From contig JAUHXA010000038.1 of NCBI GenBank assembly GCA_030427245.1, positions 1 through 63,566 of the forward strand: DNA of 63,566 nt. Direction: 5' to 3'. Made by a program: the position numbers and the translations under genes. The DNA is from Bacteroidia bacterium. Its GTDB lineage: Bacteria > Bacteroidota > Bacteroidia > Chitinophagales > UBA2359. Every line of letters begins with the position of its first letter. The first letter of the stretch is position 1. The notes under the pieces were generated by a model. That model did no database searches. It saw only the letters and a list, made by a program, of their open reading frames with translations, and had not been told where the DNA came from. Shown here piece after piece: positions 19,097-31,848 of the stretch.

Positions 19097-20539
19097 TTAT
19101 TTAGCATCCCTCTTTTCAACACCTGCCAAGTCACCTCCTACACCATATTGGTCTTTCTTTTGCTCCATTTCTGCGAACTTAGCAATGTATTGATCGCCAG
19201 ATGATTTGAGAATACTCTTCACCTCTGCAATCGCAATTACAGGTAAGGTTCGAGAGAACAATAAGAACAAAGTCATAAATATTCCCATCGTTCCTACAAA
19301 GATTCCTACTTCAATCCACGTCGGCGAATACATATTCCAACTTGAAGGAATATAATCCCTATGTAGAGAAGTTACGATAATCACAAAGCGCTCAAACCAC
19401 ATACCGATGTTGATTATGATAGACATTACAAAGGTAAATACAATACTTCGACGCAACTTCCTGAACCAAAACAATTGAGGTGAAATTACATTGCAGGTCA
19501 TCATTGACCAGTAAGCCCACCAATAAGGTCCAAATGCACGATTCACAAAAGCGTATTGCTCATAGACATTGCCTGAATACCAAGCAACGAAAAATTCTGT
19601 CGTATATGCTACCCCCACAATCGAACCCGTCAAGATAATTACCTTGTTCATAGATTCAATGTGCCCGATTGTAATATAGTCTTCTAAGTTCATCACTTTT
19701 CGAGCAATCAACATCAGTGTAAGTACCATAGCAAAGCCAGAGAAAATGGCTCCCGCTACAAAATAAGGAGGAAAAATGGTGGTGTGCCATCCTGGAATAA
19801 CCGAAGTAGCAAAGTCAAAACTTACAATAGAGTGTACTGAAAGTACAAGTGGTGTTGCCAAACCTGCCAAAATCAAACTCAAAGATTCAAATCGTTGCCA
19901 TTGTTTTGCAGTACCTGTCCACCCAAAACTCAAGGTCGAATAAATTTTTCGACGCAAGCCTTTTGAACGATCTCTAATCGTTGCGATATCAGGCACCAAA
20001 CCTGAATACCAAAACAGCAAAGAAACGGTAAAATAAGTACTAATTGCAAAAACATCCCACAATAAAGGTGAATTGAAGTTCACCCAAAGAATCCCTCTTG
20101 AATTGGGATAAGGGAAAATAAAGAATGCCAACCAAATACGTCCCATGTGAATACCGGGGAAAATGGCGGCGCACATCACCGCAAAAATGGTCATCGCCTC
20201 CGCTGCTCGGTTTACGCCTGTTCGCCATTTTTGACGAAATAAGAGCAAGATGGCAGAAATCAATGTACCTGCGTGACCAATACCAATCCACCATACGAAA
20301 TTGGTAATATCCCAGGCCCATCCAATCGTTTTGTTCAAGCCCCAAGTACCTATCCCCATCCAAATTGTCCAAAGGATACAACAGATACCTATAAAAGCAA
20401 TAACTCCTGAAATAGAGACAAGTATCAGCCATGATAAACTAGGTCGCCCTTCGGTGCAAGAAGCAATATCCTCCGTAATATCGTGGTAGGATTTGCTGCC
20501 CGTAATCAATGGCTCTCTTATCGGTGAACTATATTGCAT
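19097..20539 (-). CDS. actC: ACIII quinol-oxidising membrane subunit ActC (NrfD-like)
   Basis: A 480-residue NrfD/PsrC-family membrane protein with about ten helices. Conserved parts are WWIGIGHAGTLISAILLL, FAVMCAAIFPGIHMGR and SFDFATSVIPGWHTTIFPPYFVAGAI. In ACIII structures ActC carries the menaquinol site near the periplasmic side and hands electrons to the iron-sulfur clusters of ActB. It starts 28 bp after the actB stop codon. Confidence 0.94.
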   Translation of the reverse strand: MQYSSPIREPLITGSKSYHDITEDIASCTEGRPSLSWLILVSISGVIAFIGICCILWTIWMGIGTWGLNKTIGWAWDITNFVWWIGIGHAGTLISAILLLFRQKWRTGVNRAAEAMTIFAVMCAAIFPGIHMGRIWLAFFIFPYPNSRGILWVNFNSPLLWDVFAISTYFTVSLLFWYSGLVPDIATIRDRSKGLRRKIYSTLSFGWTGTAKQWQRFESLSLILAGLATPLVLSVHSIVSFDFATSVIPGWHTTIFPPYFVAGAIFSGFAMVLTLMLIARKVMNLEDYITIGHIESMNKVIILTGSIVGVAYTTEFFVAWYSGNVYEQYAFVNRAFGPYWWAYWSMMTCNVISPQLFWFRKLRRSIVFTFVMSIIINIGMWFERFVIIVTSLHRDYIPSSWNMYSPTWIEVGIFVGTMGIFMTLFLLFSRTLPVIAIAEVKSILKSSGDQYIAKFAEMEQKKDQYGVGGDLAGVEKRDAK

Positions 20540-20567
20540 AACTTCTCTGAGTTTGTTTTTAATTTAA

Positions 20568-23500
20568 TTAAGAATGACCGTCTTCGTGATGTTCTTCTGT
20601 ATGAGCAGCTACTTCCGCTGGTCTATTTCTAACCTTTGTCATGTACTTTACAGAAGACAAAACGTGAATCTCATGCAACAAGTCATAACTCCTACCATCC
20701 GCAAACATCTTACTTAGTTCTGAATCTTTGTCATTCATATCTCCAAATACAATTGCTTCAGCAGGACATGAGGTTTGACAAGCTGTTTTCACTTCTCCAT
20801 CCTTCAATTTTCGACCTGCTTTCTTAGCCTCCAATTTTCCTTCTTGAATGTTTTGAACACAGAAACTACATTTCTCCATCACCCCTCTCGAACGAACCGT
20901 TACGTCTGGGTTCAAGACCATTCTCGTCAAATCATCAGTCTGTGACCAATCATCATTATCAAAAATAGAATCTTTATAGAAACTATCCGCACTTTGATAA
21001 TCATACCAGTTGAATCGTCTTACTTTGAAGGGGCAATTGTTCGCACAGTATCTTGTTCCGATACAACGATTGTATGCCATTTGATTCAATCCCTCACTGC
21101 TGTGATTCGTTGCAGCCACAGGGCAAACATTTTCACAAGGTGCATTGTCACAATGCTGACACATCATCGGCATGTAGGTCACTTCTGGATTTTCGTCGTC
21201 TCCAGAATAGTAGCGGTCAATACGCATCCAGTGCATTTCGTGTGCTCTAAATACCTCATTTCGACCAACTACTGGCACATTATTCTCTACATTACAGGCC
21301 ACAACACAAGCTCCACAACCAATACAACTGTTCAAATCAATTGCCATTCCCCAATGATGTCCCTTCTTGAAATCATCCGTATGACTTCCATACACAGGAT
21401 CCTCGCCATACAATGTAAAGAAATGTTCATCATGAGAACCTTCTTCGCCATGTCCATGACCATCATCACTTCCATGTGAATGTTTGGCATCCCCACTGTG
21501 CTTGCCTTCTACTTTTGCTTTGTATTCGTCCAAAGACATTTCCAACACAATACCATCGCGCTCATTACCCAATGCTCCTGTATCATCAATTGTATGGTGA
21601 ATTTGGGTTTGCGCCAAAGGATAACCTGAGCCTACTTTTTCCAAAGTTACTCCTGTCAATCCACTATAGCCAAAAGTATCATTCCCTGTTCCCACCATCG
21701 GAAAAACATTGACACCCGATTCTCCAAACTTAGAACCCGATTTGGTACGTCCATAACCCAAGGCAATGGAAATTGTACCTTCTTTTTGACCAGGTTGGAA
21801 AATCAAAGGCAATTCAACACTGTATCCGTCTTTGGTTACTTTGATAATATCTTTTTCAATCCAGCCTTTAGAATCTGCGAATTTCTTGGAAACTGCTAAT
21901 ACATTATCCCAAGTTACCTTGGTGATATTGTCTGGATTTTCCTGTAAGAAAGGGTTATTGGCATATCTTCCATCACCCATATTGGTATTTTCATATAATA
22001 CCAATTCAATGTCACCGCCTTGTGTCGCGTCAATCGCTCTAATAGCAGATGATACATCTGAGCCTCCTCCAACTGAAGCAGTCTCGGCATCTTCAGTTTC
22101 TGTTGTTGCAGCAACCGCAGCAGTTGTTCCCTCTTCCAATTCATGTTCATGAGAACCATCTGTATGTTCTGCATCTGCATGAACATGAGCTTCAATCGAA
22201 GGAATTGTTTCTACCTCACTTGTTTCAGTAGCTTGTGTCACAATACCGCCTCCAGCAGTATTGTACATTCCACCTACCAAATTTCCTTTTGTTTTTTCGG
22301 GAGCATTTACTTCAAAAACTCCATCGTGCAATGCAGCATCCCAAAATGCTTGGAAGTTTTTAAAATTGCTTTTTGGATAGAGTTTGCTACTCCAATAAGA
22401 TTTGATATAGTTGTAGTAAGATGCCTGATTACCAGACCATCTCAGCAAACTTTGCTGCGCCTGACGGGTATCAAATAGAGGCGAGATAGTAGGTTGTCCC
22501 AAACTGAAATAACCGCCTTTTGGCTCGGCATCATTCCAAGACTCAAGGTAGTGACTGTCTGGGCATTTGTAGGTAATAAATTCAGAGGTTTCATCTTCTC
22601 TTTCATTGAAGGAAACCGTCAATCCTACTTTTTGAAGACCTGCTTTGAATTCTTCTGCTTTGGGATAGCTGTAAGCAGGGTTTACATTGTATAAAATAAC
22701 TGCGCCAACTTTACCGCTGTTCATATCAGCAACCAATTGTTGAACAGCTTTGTCATCACCACCAGCACCGTAAGGGGCATCTAAATTAATAGTACTGTTG
22801 TAGTTGCCTAACATTTCGTTGATAGCATTAACTACTTGCTGTACATTTGGATCATTAGAACCTGAAACCACCAGTGATTTGCCTTGCGCTCCTTTTAATT
22901 CCAATGCAGCCTTGTTAATAGCATCACTTGCAGTTCCGAGGTCTGCGCTTCCTCCCTGCAATGCTTTGTACAAAGCAACTACTGCTTTGCCTTCTTCTGA
23001 AGGCTTAATGGTTACACGTTTGTCGGCATTACTACCCGTTACAGACATATAAGACTCAAACTGCCAATGCTTTGACATTTTGGGGTGGTCTTTGCTGACT
23101 TTTCTGTTTTTGATGTACTGTTTGGTGAACTCTACTGGAGAAACCCAAGTATTGAGGAAATCTGCTCCAAAACTGACAATCACTTCTGCTTTGCCGAAAT
23201 CATAGGAAGGAATGACCTTTTTGCCGAAAGTACGCTGATTTGCTTCGCTGATACCCGCATTTGAAATCGGTTCATAAACAACGTGTTTAACATTGTTGTA
23301 GGCTGCACTGAATTCTTCAATAACCCTACGAGTCGAAGGGCTTATAATAGAATCGCTTAGGAGAACGACTTGTCCATTTGCACCTCGCAAAGCACTCATT
23401 ATTTCTCTGTCAGCATCTTCCCAACTGATTTTTTCAGCCCCTTTTTTAGCGTATCGCAATCTCGCACCATCGTACAAACTAACTACCGAAGCTTGCGCTC

Positions 23501-23900
23501 TTGCAGAAGTTCCGCCTTGTGAAATACCAGAAAGTTTGTTCCCTTCAATTTTGATAGGACGACCTTCACGGGTTTTCACCAAGATGCTACAATAGTCGCT
23601 GCCGTTGATATAGCTTGAAGCGTAGTAAGTAGCAATACCTGGAATGATTGTTTCAGGTTTGTCTAAATAAGGAATGGCTTTTTTGACAGGAATTTCACAA
23701 CTTGCAGCTATTGTGGCAGCTACAGTACTGAATCCCATGATTTTGAGAAAATCACGACGACTACCTTGCTGTTCTGAAACCACATTTTTGATTTCGGTAA
23801 GCAAAGGCAAATCCTCAGAAAATTCGCTGCGTTTTTGTTTCAGAAATTTCGTATCGTTCTGTAACTCTTCGTATCCTTTCCAGTACTTTGGTTGCTTCAT
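20568..23900 (-). CDS. actB: ACIII iron-sulfur subunit ActB, Tat-exported
   Basis: A 1110-residue fusion of a molybdopterin-oxidoreductase-like domain (about residues 70-760) and a four-cluster ferredoxin domain (about 840-1060). The latter shows [38 protein letters not shown] and CSFC...CQTSCP. A twin-arginine signal ([12 protein letters not shown], Arg48-Arg49) is preceded by an unusually long N-terminal extension, and Cys68 could be lipidated (AASC). The molybdopterin-like domain of ActB is known to lack the cofactor. Two His-rich insertions (about 565-590 and 800-830) and a His-rich C-terminus are present. The protein relays electrons from quinol to haems. Confidence 0.95.
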   Translation of the reverse strand: MKQPKYWKGYEELQNDTKFLKQKRSEFSEDLPLLTEIKNVVSEQQGSRRDFLKIMGFSTVAATIAASCEIPVKKAIPYLDKPETIIPGIATYYASSYINGSDYCSILVKTREGRPIKIEGNKLSGISQGGTSARAQASVVSLYDGARLRYAKKGAEKISWEDADREIMSALRGANGQVVLLSDSIISPSTRRVIEEFSAAYNNVKHVVYEPISNAGISEANQRTFGKKVIPSYDFGKAEVIVSFGADFLNTWVSPVEFTKQYIKNRKVSKDHPKMSKHWQFESYMSVTGSNADKRVTIKPSEEGKAVVALYKALQGGSADLGTASDAINKAALELKGAQGKSLVVSGSNDPNVQQVVNAINEMLGNYNSTINLDAPYGAGGDDKAVQQLVADMNSGKVGAVILYNVNPAYSYPKAEEFKAGLQKVGLTVSFNEREDETSEFITYKCPDSHYLESWNDAEPKGGYFSLGQPTISPLFDTRQAQQSLLRWSGNQASYYNYIKSYWSSKLYPKSNFKNFQAFWDAALHDGVFEVNAPEKTKGNLVGGMYNTAGGGIVTQATETSEVETIPSIEAHVHADAEHTDGSHEHELEEGTTAAVAATTETEDAETASVGGGSDVSSAIRAIDATQGGDIELVLYENTNMGDGRYANNPFLQENPDNITKVTWDNVLAVSKKFADSKGWIEKDIIKVTKDGYSVELPLIFQPGQKEGTISIALGYGRTKSGSKFGESGVNVFPMVGTGNDTFGYSGLTGVTLEKVGSGYPLAQTQIHHTIDDTGALGNERDGIVLEMSLDEYKAKVEGKHSGDAKHSHGSDDGHGHGEEGSHDEHFFTLYGEDPVYGSHTDDFKKGHHWGMAIDLNSCIGCGACVVACNVENNVPVVGRNEVFRAHEMHWMRIDRYYSGDDENPEVTYMPMMCQHCDNAPCENVCPVAATNHSSEGLNQMAYNRCIGTRYCANNCPFKVRRFNWYDYQSADSFYKDSIFDNDDWSQTDDLTRMVLNPDVTVRSRGVMEKCSFCVQNIQEGKLEAKKAGRKLKDGEVKTACQTSCPAEAIVFGDMNDKDSELSKMFADGRSYDLLHEIHVLSSVKYMTKVRNRPAEVAAHTEEHHEDGHS

Positions 23901-23961
23901 ACGATTTTATTGTTCTAAAATTCTTTTATCTTAAAGGTATTCGATACCTAAATAATCTATG

Positions 23962-25215
23962 TTAATAATGACACTTTTGACACTCTACTCCTCCAATATC
24001 TTCCACCGTCACCTTTTTCATCTCGCCGCTCTTCATTTGCTCATGGAATTTCTCATATATTTGGTAGTAGTCATTTCCTTTGAAATCCACCTCTGTGTTT
24101 CGGTGACAATTCACACACCATCCCATTCCTAAAGAAGAATACTGATAAACTTCTTCCATTTCTTGAACCTCCCCATGACAAGTTTGACATTCCAATTGTC
24201 CTGCAGTAACGTGCTGTGCATGGCTGAAATAAACGTGATCAGGAAGATTGTGAATACGAATCCATTCTATTGGCTTTTGCTCATAGCCTTCAATATACGC
24301 TTGATTTTCCACATCCCAACCAATGGCATTATAAATCTTAGCAATCTCCTCTGTTCCATACTTAGGGCCTTCTTTGATGGCTTTGTGACAATTCATACAG
24401 ACATTTGCAGAAGGAATCATTGCTGATTTGCCTTTTGCGGCACCAGCATGACAGTATTGACATTCGATTTCATTGATACCTGCGTGCAATTCATGAGAGA
24501 ATTTGATGGGTTGAGCAGGTTGGTAATTTTGCTGACGACCCAAACGCTGAGCATTGTCCACCGTTTTGTAGCCTACAAAAATGATAAGAGCCAAAGAAGC
24601 CAAAGTAATGACCTTCTTGCTTTTCATCAAGTCTCCAAAAGTCCATTTTTCAGGCACCAACATCCCCATTTTCTCTCGAACCAATTCGTTCAAAGTACCC
24701 GTTACACGATTCAAGATGAACATAATCGCCAATAATATCAAGGCAATTATCGCTAAGAAAATAGCCATTTGCGAACCTTCTTGAGGAGCATTTTCTCCAA
24801 TAGGTCCACCATCAGCCACAACAGGAACTTCCGTTTCCACTTTGATGTACTGCAATACCGCATCAATTTCTTCGTTAGGAATATTGAATGCGGTCATGAC
24901 TGACCCATTGTACTCGTTGAAAATTTTCACAGCATCGGGGTCACCTGCTTCCACCATTGCCTGAGAGTTCTTGATCCAAGAATAGAGCCATTCACTATCA
25001 TACTTGTCGTAAACCCCTGCCAATGCAGGACCTACAAGTTTGTCGTGAACCTTGTGGCAACTGGTACAGTTTGCTTTAAAAATGGTTTCACCTTTTAAAT
25101 ACACGGGGTCTTCCCGTGGAGTTTGGGCGAAACTATTTGTTTGTAATGCTAAGAATGTCAGTAAAATAAGTAATAGTCCAGCTATTCTGGACTTTGTATT
25201 ACATAATATCTTCAT
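23962..25215 (-). CDS. actA: ACIII multihaem cytochrome c ActA with N-terminal monohaem domain
   Basis: A 417-residue secreted and membrane-anchored cytochrome with six CxxCH motifs. One (residues 50-54, CTSCH) lies in an N-terminal class I cytochrome c domain with a candidate Met ligand in GSVMTAF. Five lie at 252-256, 273-277, 343-347, 367-371 and 412-416 in the ActA pentahaem domain. Two hydrophobic segments (148-168, 201-217) sit between the domains. A signal peptide spans residues 1-31. ActA takes electrons from ActB and passes them towards the oxidase. It is the first gene of the operon; a TAACTTTG -7 box lies 59 bp upstream. Confidence 0.94.
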   Translation of the reverse strand: MKILCNTKSRIAGLLLILLTFLALQTNSFAQTPREDPVYLKGETIFKANCTSCHKVHDKLVGPALAGVYDKYDSEWLYSWIKNSQAMVEAGDPDAVKIFNEYNGSVMTAFNIPNEEIDAVLQYIKVETEVPVVADGGPIGENAPQEGSQMAIFLAIIALILLAIMFILNRVTGTLNELVREKMGMLVPEKWTFGDLMKSKKVITLASLALIIFVGYKTVDNAQRLGRQQNYQPAQPIKFSHELHAGINEIECQYCHAGAAKGKSAMIPSANVCMNCHKAIKEGPKYGTEEIAKIYNAIGWDVENQAYIEGYEQKPIEWIRIHNLPDHVYFSHAQHVTAGQLECQTCHGEVQEMEEVYQYSSLGMGWCVNCHRNTEVDFKGNDYYQIYEKFHEQMKSGEMKKVTVEDIGGVECQKCHY

Positions 25216-25273
25216 AGGTCAAAGATTAAAATGCTTTTGAGTTGTTGTTCAAACAACCTTCATTTTGAGGTGG

Positions 25274-25281
25274 CAAAGTTA
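25274..25281 (-). promoter_or_regulatory. Bacteroidota -7 box for the ACIII-oxidase operon
   Basis: Reads TAACTTTG on the minus strand, a perfect TAnnTTTG match 59 bp upstream of the actA start codon. No clear TTTG -33 element is at the expected distance. It is the only good candidate in the 322-bp gap between actA and the next gene; the rest of that gap is AT-rich and shows no gene. Confidence 0.5.
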
Positions 25282-25537
25282 TAACACAAACTTTGAAAAG
25301 AATAGGAATTTTAACAGTTTTTTACTATTTAGAACCACTCTAAATAATGAATATAATTATTTGACATTAAATCAAATAGGCGATTTATTTTTGATTCTTC
25401 CATTTTTTTTTATAAAAATATGATAATTCTTTCATGCCACATTTTGAAGAAAACTCACCTTTGCTTTTCAATTCTATTTTATTTTCGCCTCAATTTGTTG
25501 AACTTTGTATTTCTTCACCTAACATAAACTTAAATAA

Positions 25538-25852
25538 GTGACTGGCTTTCTTCAAAACCTCAAAAAACGTTGGAGTATAGAAACTAACATCCAACTACTA
25601 ATTATCATAATAGTATTTGCATTGACGGGTTCATCGTCTGTTTATGTTTCTGAGAAAATAACAATGGGAATCGGTCAATTTGGATGGTTCAATGACTTTT
25701 GGCTGACAATCATCAAATGGGTATTTATTGTCACTCCTGTTTATGTGGTTTTGTTGGTAGTGATTGGGACACTTTTGGGGCAACGGGCATTTTTTGTTGC
25801 TTTTGCGAAGAAAATGTTGAAGGGAATTGGAAGGGTGTTTGGGATGAAGTGA
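25538..25852 (+). CDS. Small membrane protein (DUF6787-like)
   Basis: A 104-residue protein with two or three hydrophobic helices (about residues 19-38, 58-83) and a basic C-terminus. It opens with LQNLKKRWSIETNIQLLIIIIVFALTG in two parts, a pattern I associate with a Bacteroidota-only family of unknown function (DUF6787). The start is GTG at 25538; no ATG is available upstream in frame. It is divergent from actA. No function is assigned. Confidence 0.6.
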   Translation: MTGFLQNLKKRWSIETNIQLLIIIIVFALTGSSSVYVSEKITMGIGQFGWFNDFWLTIIKWVFIVTPVYVVLLVVIGTLLGQRAFFVAFAKKMLKGIGRVFGMK

Positions 25853-26222
25853 GTATTATTGGATTCTATATTGGATTTAAAATTGAACGCAGAGGCTAAT
25901 ACAAAGAGATTTTTCTATTTTGAGTAGAAAACTTTGCCAACACTTTTACTCATTTGACAAAGGCCTCCAAAACCTTCCGTCAAAATGAGCATGCTCCCCT
26001 TCTTCATTACAATTTCTTCCAAACATCCCGCTACACATTAAATAAAAAACTCACAATTCCCTACAAGACAATTCATTGCAGCATTTATTTATGCTACCCT
26101 TATTTTTTTCTTCAACACCTCATTAACCTTTTCCCTTAAACGCACATCCTCGATTTTAATCCAAAGGATATACAAAATAACGCAACAGCGTTTATTCACT
26201 TACTTTAAAAAATCCTTTGAAC
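25853..26222. other. 370-bp intergenic region
   Basis: AT-rich sequence between two plus-strand genes. I see no gene, strong hairpin or exact promoter motif. Short open frames here lack a plausible start or protein features. Confidence 0.4.
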
Positions 26223-27422
26223 ATGACAACATACAGAAAATTCAACTTATCCTTTTTCGCTTTGATTATTGCAGTACTTGTTTCTTCCTGTATCAATTCT
26301 AAGAAAGCTCTTTATGCGGGTGACTATGACACAACTGTAAGTCAGACGGTAAAGAAATTGCGAAATGGAAAAAACAAAGACAAACAAATTCTTTTATTGG
26401 AGGAAGCTTATTACAAAGCCAATCAACGAGACTTGGGCAATATTGCCGCATTGAGGACTGGTGGAAATCCTGACAAATGGCTCAGTATTTATTATGCTTA
26501 CAGTGACATTCAGAACCGACAAAATCTGGTTCGTCCTTTGTTGCCGCTTTTTATCAAGTCCGAAAACCGCCGAGCAAATATTGAAGTAATAAGTCATCAA
26601 CAAGATTTAGCAGTAGCCAAAGAAAAGGCTTCAGAATACTTATACGCTATTGCCCTTCGAAACATCGAAAGTGGTGACAAACTCAATGCTCGTGCTGCTT
26701 TTGATCAGTTGCAGGAATTGAAGTCTATTTATCCGACTTTTAGAGATATTGACACTCAAATCCAAAGAGCTGTCAATGCAGGTACGAATTATGTGTTGAT
26801 TAAGGCGGTGAATCATTCGGGTATGGTGATGCCCTTCAATTTTGAGCGAGAGTTGATGAACTTACATACTTCAAGCCTCAATGAAAACTGGGTGCAATAT
26901 TATCCGGAACCCATTGCAGGTGTTGATTTTGACTATGATGTAGTGGTGCGAATCGAACAAGTCGCTCTCAGCCCTGAATCTATTCACGAGAAACAATTCA
27001 GAGAAACCAAAACGATTAAAGATGGCTGGGATTATGTTTTGGATGCCAAAGGAAATGTGAAAAAAGACAGTTTGGGCAACGACCTAAAAGTGGACAGATA
27101 TGTGGATGTTTATTGTGATGTTATCGAAATTGAACAACACAAAACAGCTCGCATTGCAGGTAGGGTTCAATACTTCAATCGCCAAACAAACCGCTTGATG
27201 GAGTCGTTTCCGATTGCAGCAGATGCTGTTTTTGTGAACAACTATATCACCTTCAATGGCAATCGAAAAGCCATGAGCAGTCGAGTTGTGAATCTGTGTA
27301 ACAATCGCTTATTACCTTTCCCAAATGATATGGAACTTCTTTCGGAAGCTAATCTCCAATTGAAGGACATCGTAAGAGATGTATTGCACGACCACAGAAG
27401 AGTATTGGCGGCAGTGAATTAA
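26223..27422 (+). CDS. Lipoprotein of unknown function
   Basis: A 399-residue putative lipoprotein with a type II signal peptide (ALIIAVLVSSC, Cys at about residue 21). The first third (about 45-190) is alpha-helical and resembles degenerate TPR-like helical repeats (QILLLEEAYYKAN, DKLNARAAFDQLQELKSIYP). The rest is a mixed alpha/beta domain containing YVDVYCDVIEIEQHKTARIAG in two parts. I start it at the ATG at 26223, not the TTG two codons upstream. I do not recognise a named family. Confidence 0.65.
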   Translation: MTTYRKFNLSFFALIIAVLVSSCINSKKALYAGDYDTTVSQTVKKLRNGKNKDKQILLLEEAYYKANQRDLGNIAALRTGGNPDKWLSIYYAYSDIQNRQNLVRPLLPLFIKSENRRANIEVISHQQDLAVAKEKASEYLYAIALRNIESGDKLNARAAFDQLQELKSIYPTFRDIDTQIQRAVNAGTNYVLIKAVNHSGMVMPFNFERELMNLHTSSLNENWVQYYPEPIAGVDFDYDVVVRIEQVALSPESIHEKQFRETKTIKDGWDYVLDAKGNVKKDSLGNDLKVDRYVDVYCDVIEIEQHKTARIAGRVQYFNRQTNRLMESFPIAADAVFVNNYITFNGNRKAMSSRVVNLCNNRLLPFPNDMELLSEANLQLKDIVRDVLHDHRRVLAAVN

Positions 27423-27424
27423 AA

Positions 27425-28627
27425 CTAAAAGAAAACGGTTTTGTAAGGATAACGAATGGTGTATTCATCTCTCACTATTTGAATCAACATATCTCTCAGT
27501 TCTTCAATGCCTCTTTTTTCGATGGCGGACACAAACACACATTTCCCATCTGTTTGTTTCCGCCATTTGCGTTTTACTTCCTCAAGAATGTCTTTTTTTA
27601 CATCCTCGTCCAAAAACTCGTCAAATTCGGTTTCTTCATACAAGTCCAACTTATTGAAGACCATAATGGTATTTTTCTCCGATGCTCCAATTTCATTAAG
27701 GGTTTGCTGAACGACTTTGATGTGTTCTTCGTGTTGAGGGTGTGCCATATCAACTACATGAAGCAATATATCCGCTTCTCGAACTTCGTCCAAAGTTGAT
27801 TTGAAACTTTCGATAAGTCTGGTAGGTAGTTTGCGGATGAATCCTACGGTGTCAGATAATAAAAAAGGCGTGCGTTGTAAAACAACCTTGCGAACAGTTG
27901 TATCCAAAGTTGCAAATAGTTTGTCTTCTGCAAAAACCTCCGACTTGCTCAATAGATTCATCAGGGTGGATTTGCCGACATTGGTGTAACCGACCAAAGA
28001 CACTCGAATCAGTTCACCTCGTTTTTTTCGCATTGTAGTGCTTTGTTTGTCGATTTTATCGAGTCGCTCTTTGAGTAAGGTGATTTTTTTGTTGACTATC
28101 CGACGGTCTGTTTCAATCTCTTGTTCACCTGGTCCACGCATCCCGATGCCCCCTTTCTGGCGTTCTAAGTGTGTCCAAAGCCCACGTAGGCGAGGCAATA
28201 AGTATTGCATTTGAGCAAGTTCAACCTGTGTTTTGGATTGAGCAGTTTGTGCTCGTCCTGCAAAAATGTCGAGAATCAGAAAACTTCTATCTACGACCTT
28301 GCATTTCAATGCCTCTTCGAGATTGCCCTGTTGAGAAGGGCTTAAATCGTCGTCAAAAATCACCAAGTCAATTTCCTTTTCTTCCACATACTGTGCCATC
28401 TCTTCGAGCTTTCCTTTACCAACAAAGGTTTTTCGGTGTGGGTGCTTCATTCTCTGTTTGAATACTTTAAGCACCTCTGCTCCTGCCGTTTGCGCCAAAA
28501 AATCAAGTTCGGCGAGGTATTCATCTAATAAGGTTTCAGGTTGATCGGGAAGTATCAAGCCTACTAAAATAGCTTTTTCGAGCCCCATGCTTTGTTGGTC
28601 ACTGCTGAGTTCAATATATCCTTTCAA
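27425..28627 (-). CDS. hflX: GTPase HflX
   Basis: A 400-residue GTPase that binds the 50S ribosome and splits or rescues stalled ribosomes under stress. It has an N-terminal HflX domain with GKGKLEEMAQYVEE, a helical linker with RGPGEQEIETDRR, then a G domain. G1 is GYTNVGKST, G3 DTVGFIRKLP, G4 NKLDL and G5 SAIEKRG. The stop codon is only 2 bp from the convergent lipoprotein gene stop. A TATCTTTG -7 box sits about 160 bp upstream. Confidence 0.95.
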   Translation of the reverse strand: MKGYIELSSDQQSMGLEKAILVGLILPDQPETLLDEYLAELDFLAQTAGAEVLKVFKQRMKHPHRKTFVGKGKLEEMAQYVEEKEIDLVIFDDDLSPSQQGNLEEALKCKVVDRSFLILDIFAGRAQTAQSKTQVELAQMQYLLPRLRGLWTHLERQKGGIGMRGPGEQEIETDRRIVNKKITLLKERLDKIDKQSTTMRKKRGELIRVSLVGYTNVGKSTLMNLLSKSEVFAEDKLFATLDTTVRKVVLQRTPFLLSDTVGFIRKLPTRLIESFKSTLDEVREADILLHVVDMAHPQHEEHIKVVQQTLNEIGASEKNTIMVFNKLDLYEETEFDEFLDEDVKKDILEEVKRKWRKQTDGKCVFVSAIEKRGIEELRDMLIQIVRDEYTIRYPYKTVFF

Positions 28628-29178
28628 AATAAATTGTTTTAAAGGTTAGAAAAGTACTATACGAACTAAAGTTCGCACAGCAAAGAATTGAAGTCTAAAC
28701 ACTAAAGACGATTCATCACTAGAAACCTCTTCAAAGTAGTATTTAGAGGTTAAAAAAAACGCCAAATAGAACGCTTACACAATTCTTCAAAGATAAATAA
28801 AATGTAAATTTTGTTGAAGATGTTTAAAACATCTCTCCAAAAGAGAAGATAAAAAAGAGAGAGGAGAATTTCAGAAAAAAGTAATCAACATGATTTCTTG
28901 GTTTTCAACTTACCAAAAAAGGAAGGTGTAAGTTGTAATGTTAGTTAGAGATGTTTTCTACTTAAAAAGTCAAATACTGAACAGGGCTAAACGCTAGAAA
29001 GTTCCATTGAAGTAAAAAAACAATAAGTTCAATCGCCTTTTTTTGATTGATACAGAAAAAATGATGTTGATTGGCAAACATCCTCCTGCAAGTGATTTCA
29101 GGGATTTTATTTGAGGTAGAACTGTTTTTAGATTACAAGATTTAAAGGCTTTTATCGAAATATTTTCAATCAATATGC
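28628..29178. other. Intergenic region between divergent hflX and icd
   Basis: About 550 bp of A-rich sequence with purine-rich tracts (for example around 28840-28870). It contains a short palindrome, CGAACTAAAGTTCG, at about 28660-28673. No gene or RNA gene is recognised; it should carry the control regions of both flanking genes. Confidence 0.4.
28788..28795 (-). promoter_or_regulatory. Possible -7 box for hflX
   Basis: Reads TATCTTTG on the minus strand, about 160 bp upstream of the hflX start codon. It fits TAnnTTTG, but no -33 element is clear and the implied leader is long. Confidence 0.3.
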
Positions 29179-29186
29179 TATATTTG
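29179..29186 (+). promoter_or_regulatory. Bacteroidota -7 box for isocitrate dehydrogenase
   Basis: Reads TATATTTG, a perfect TAnnTTTG match, 60 bp upstream of the ATG. The -33 element is not evident. Confidence 0.5.
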
Positions 29187-29242
29187 GCTGATTAAATAAT
29201 TATCATTCATTTTGACCGATTTTTCGGTTATTTAAATAATAA

Positions 29243-31462
<2,220 letters not shown>

Positions 31463-31579
31463 GTTTAGTAACTCATGATTTCCACCGTCAGATGGAAGGA
31501 GCAACTAAGGTTTCTTGTTCTGGTTTTGGGAAGGAGATTGTAAAAAACATGTAGGAATACATAAAAATATATGAAAGTG

Positions 31580-31615
31580 AGTGGAAATGAATCATTAAGT
31601 TTGTTTCCACTTTTT
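31580..31615 (+). terminator. Probable terminator after isocitrate dehydrogenase
   Basis: An 8-bp stem (31580-31587 with 31604-31611) with a 16-nt loop followed by TTTT, about 120 bp after the icd stop. The rest of the 387-bp gap to the next gene is AT-rich and empty. Confidence 0.45.
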
Positions 31616-31848
31616 AGTATATTTATACATACAATCCCAAAAAAAAGAACTCTGCAAACGATACCCAACGCATTTTTTAACGTCTAAAAGAAAACCTATT
31701 ATTGTGATTGACTTTAATTAGAGATTAATTCTTAAAACTTAAACCAATTCTTCAAAAGAATGTCAGAACGATATATAAACCCTATTCTAATAACCAAAAA
31801 CGCAAAATTTTAACAAACATAATTACATTTTAATTTCATTATAGCATT

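Noticed and set aside
20994-21479. 161-codon open frame antisense to actB
   Set aside because: Mirror of the Cys/His-rich ferredoxin region; no start context and no family resemblance.
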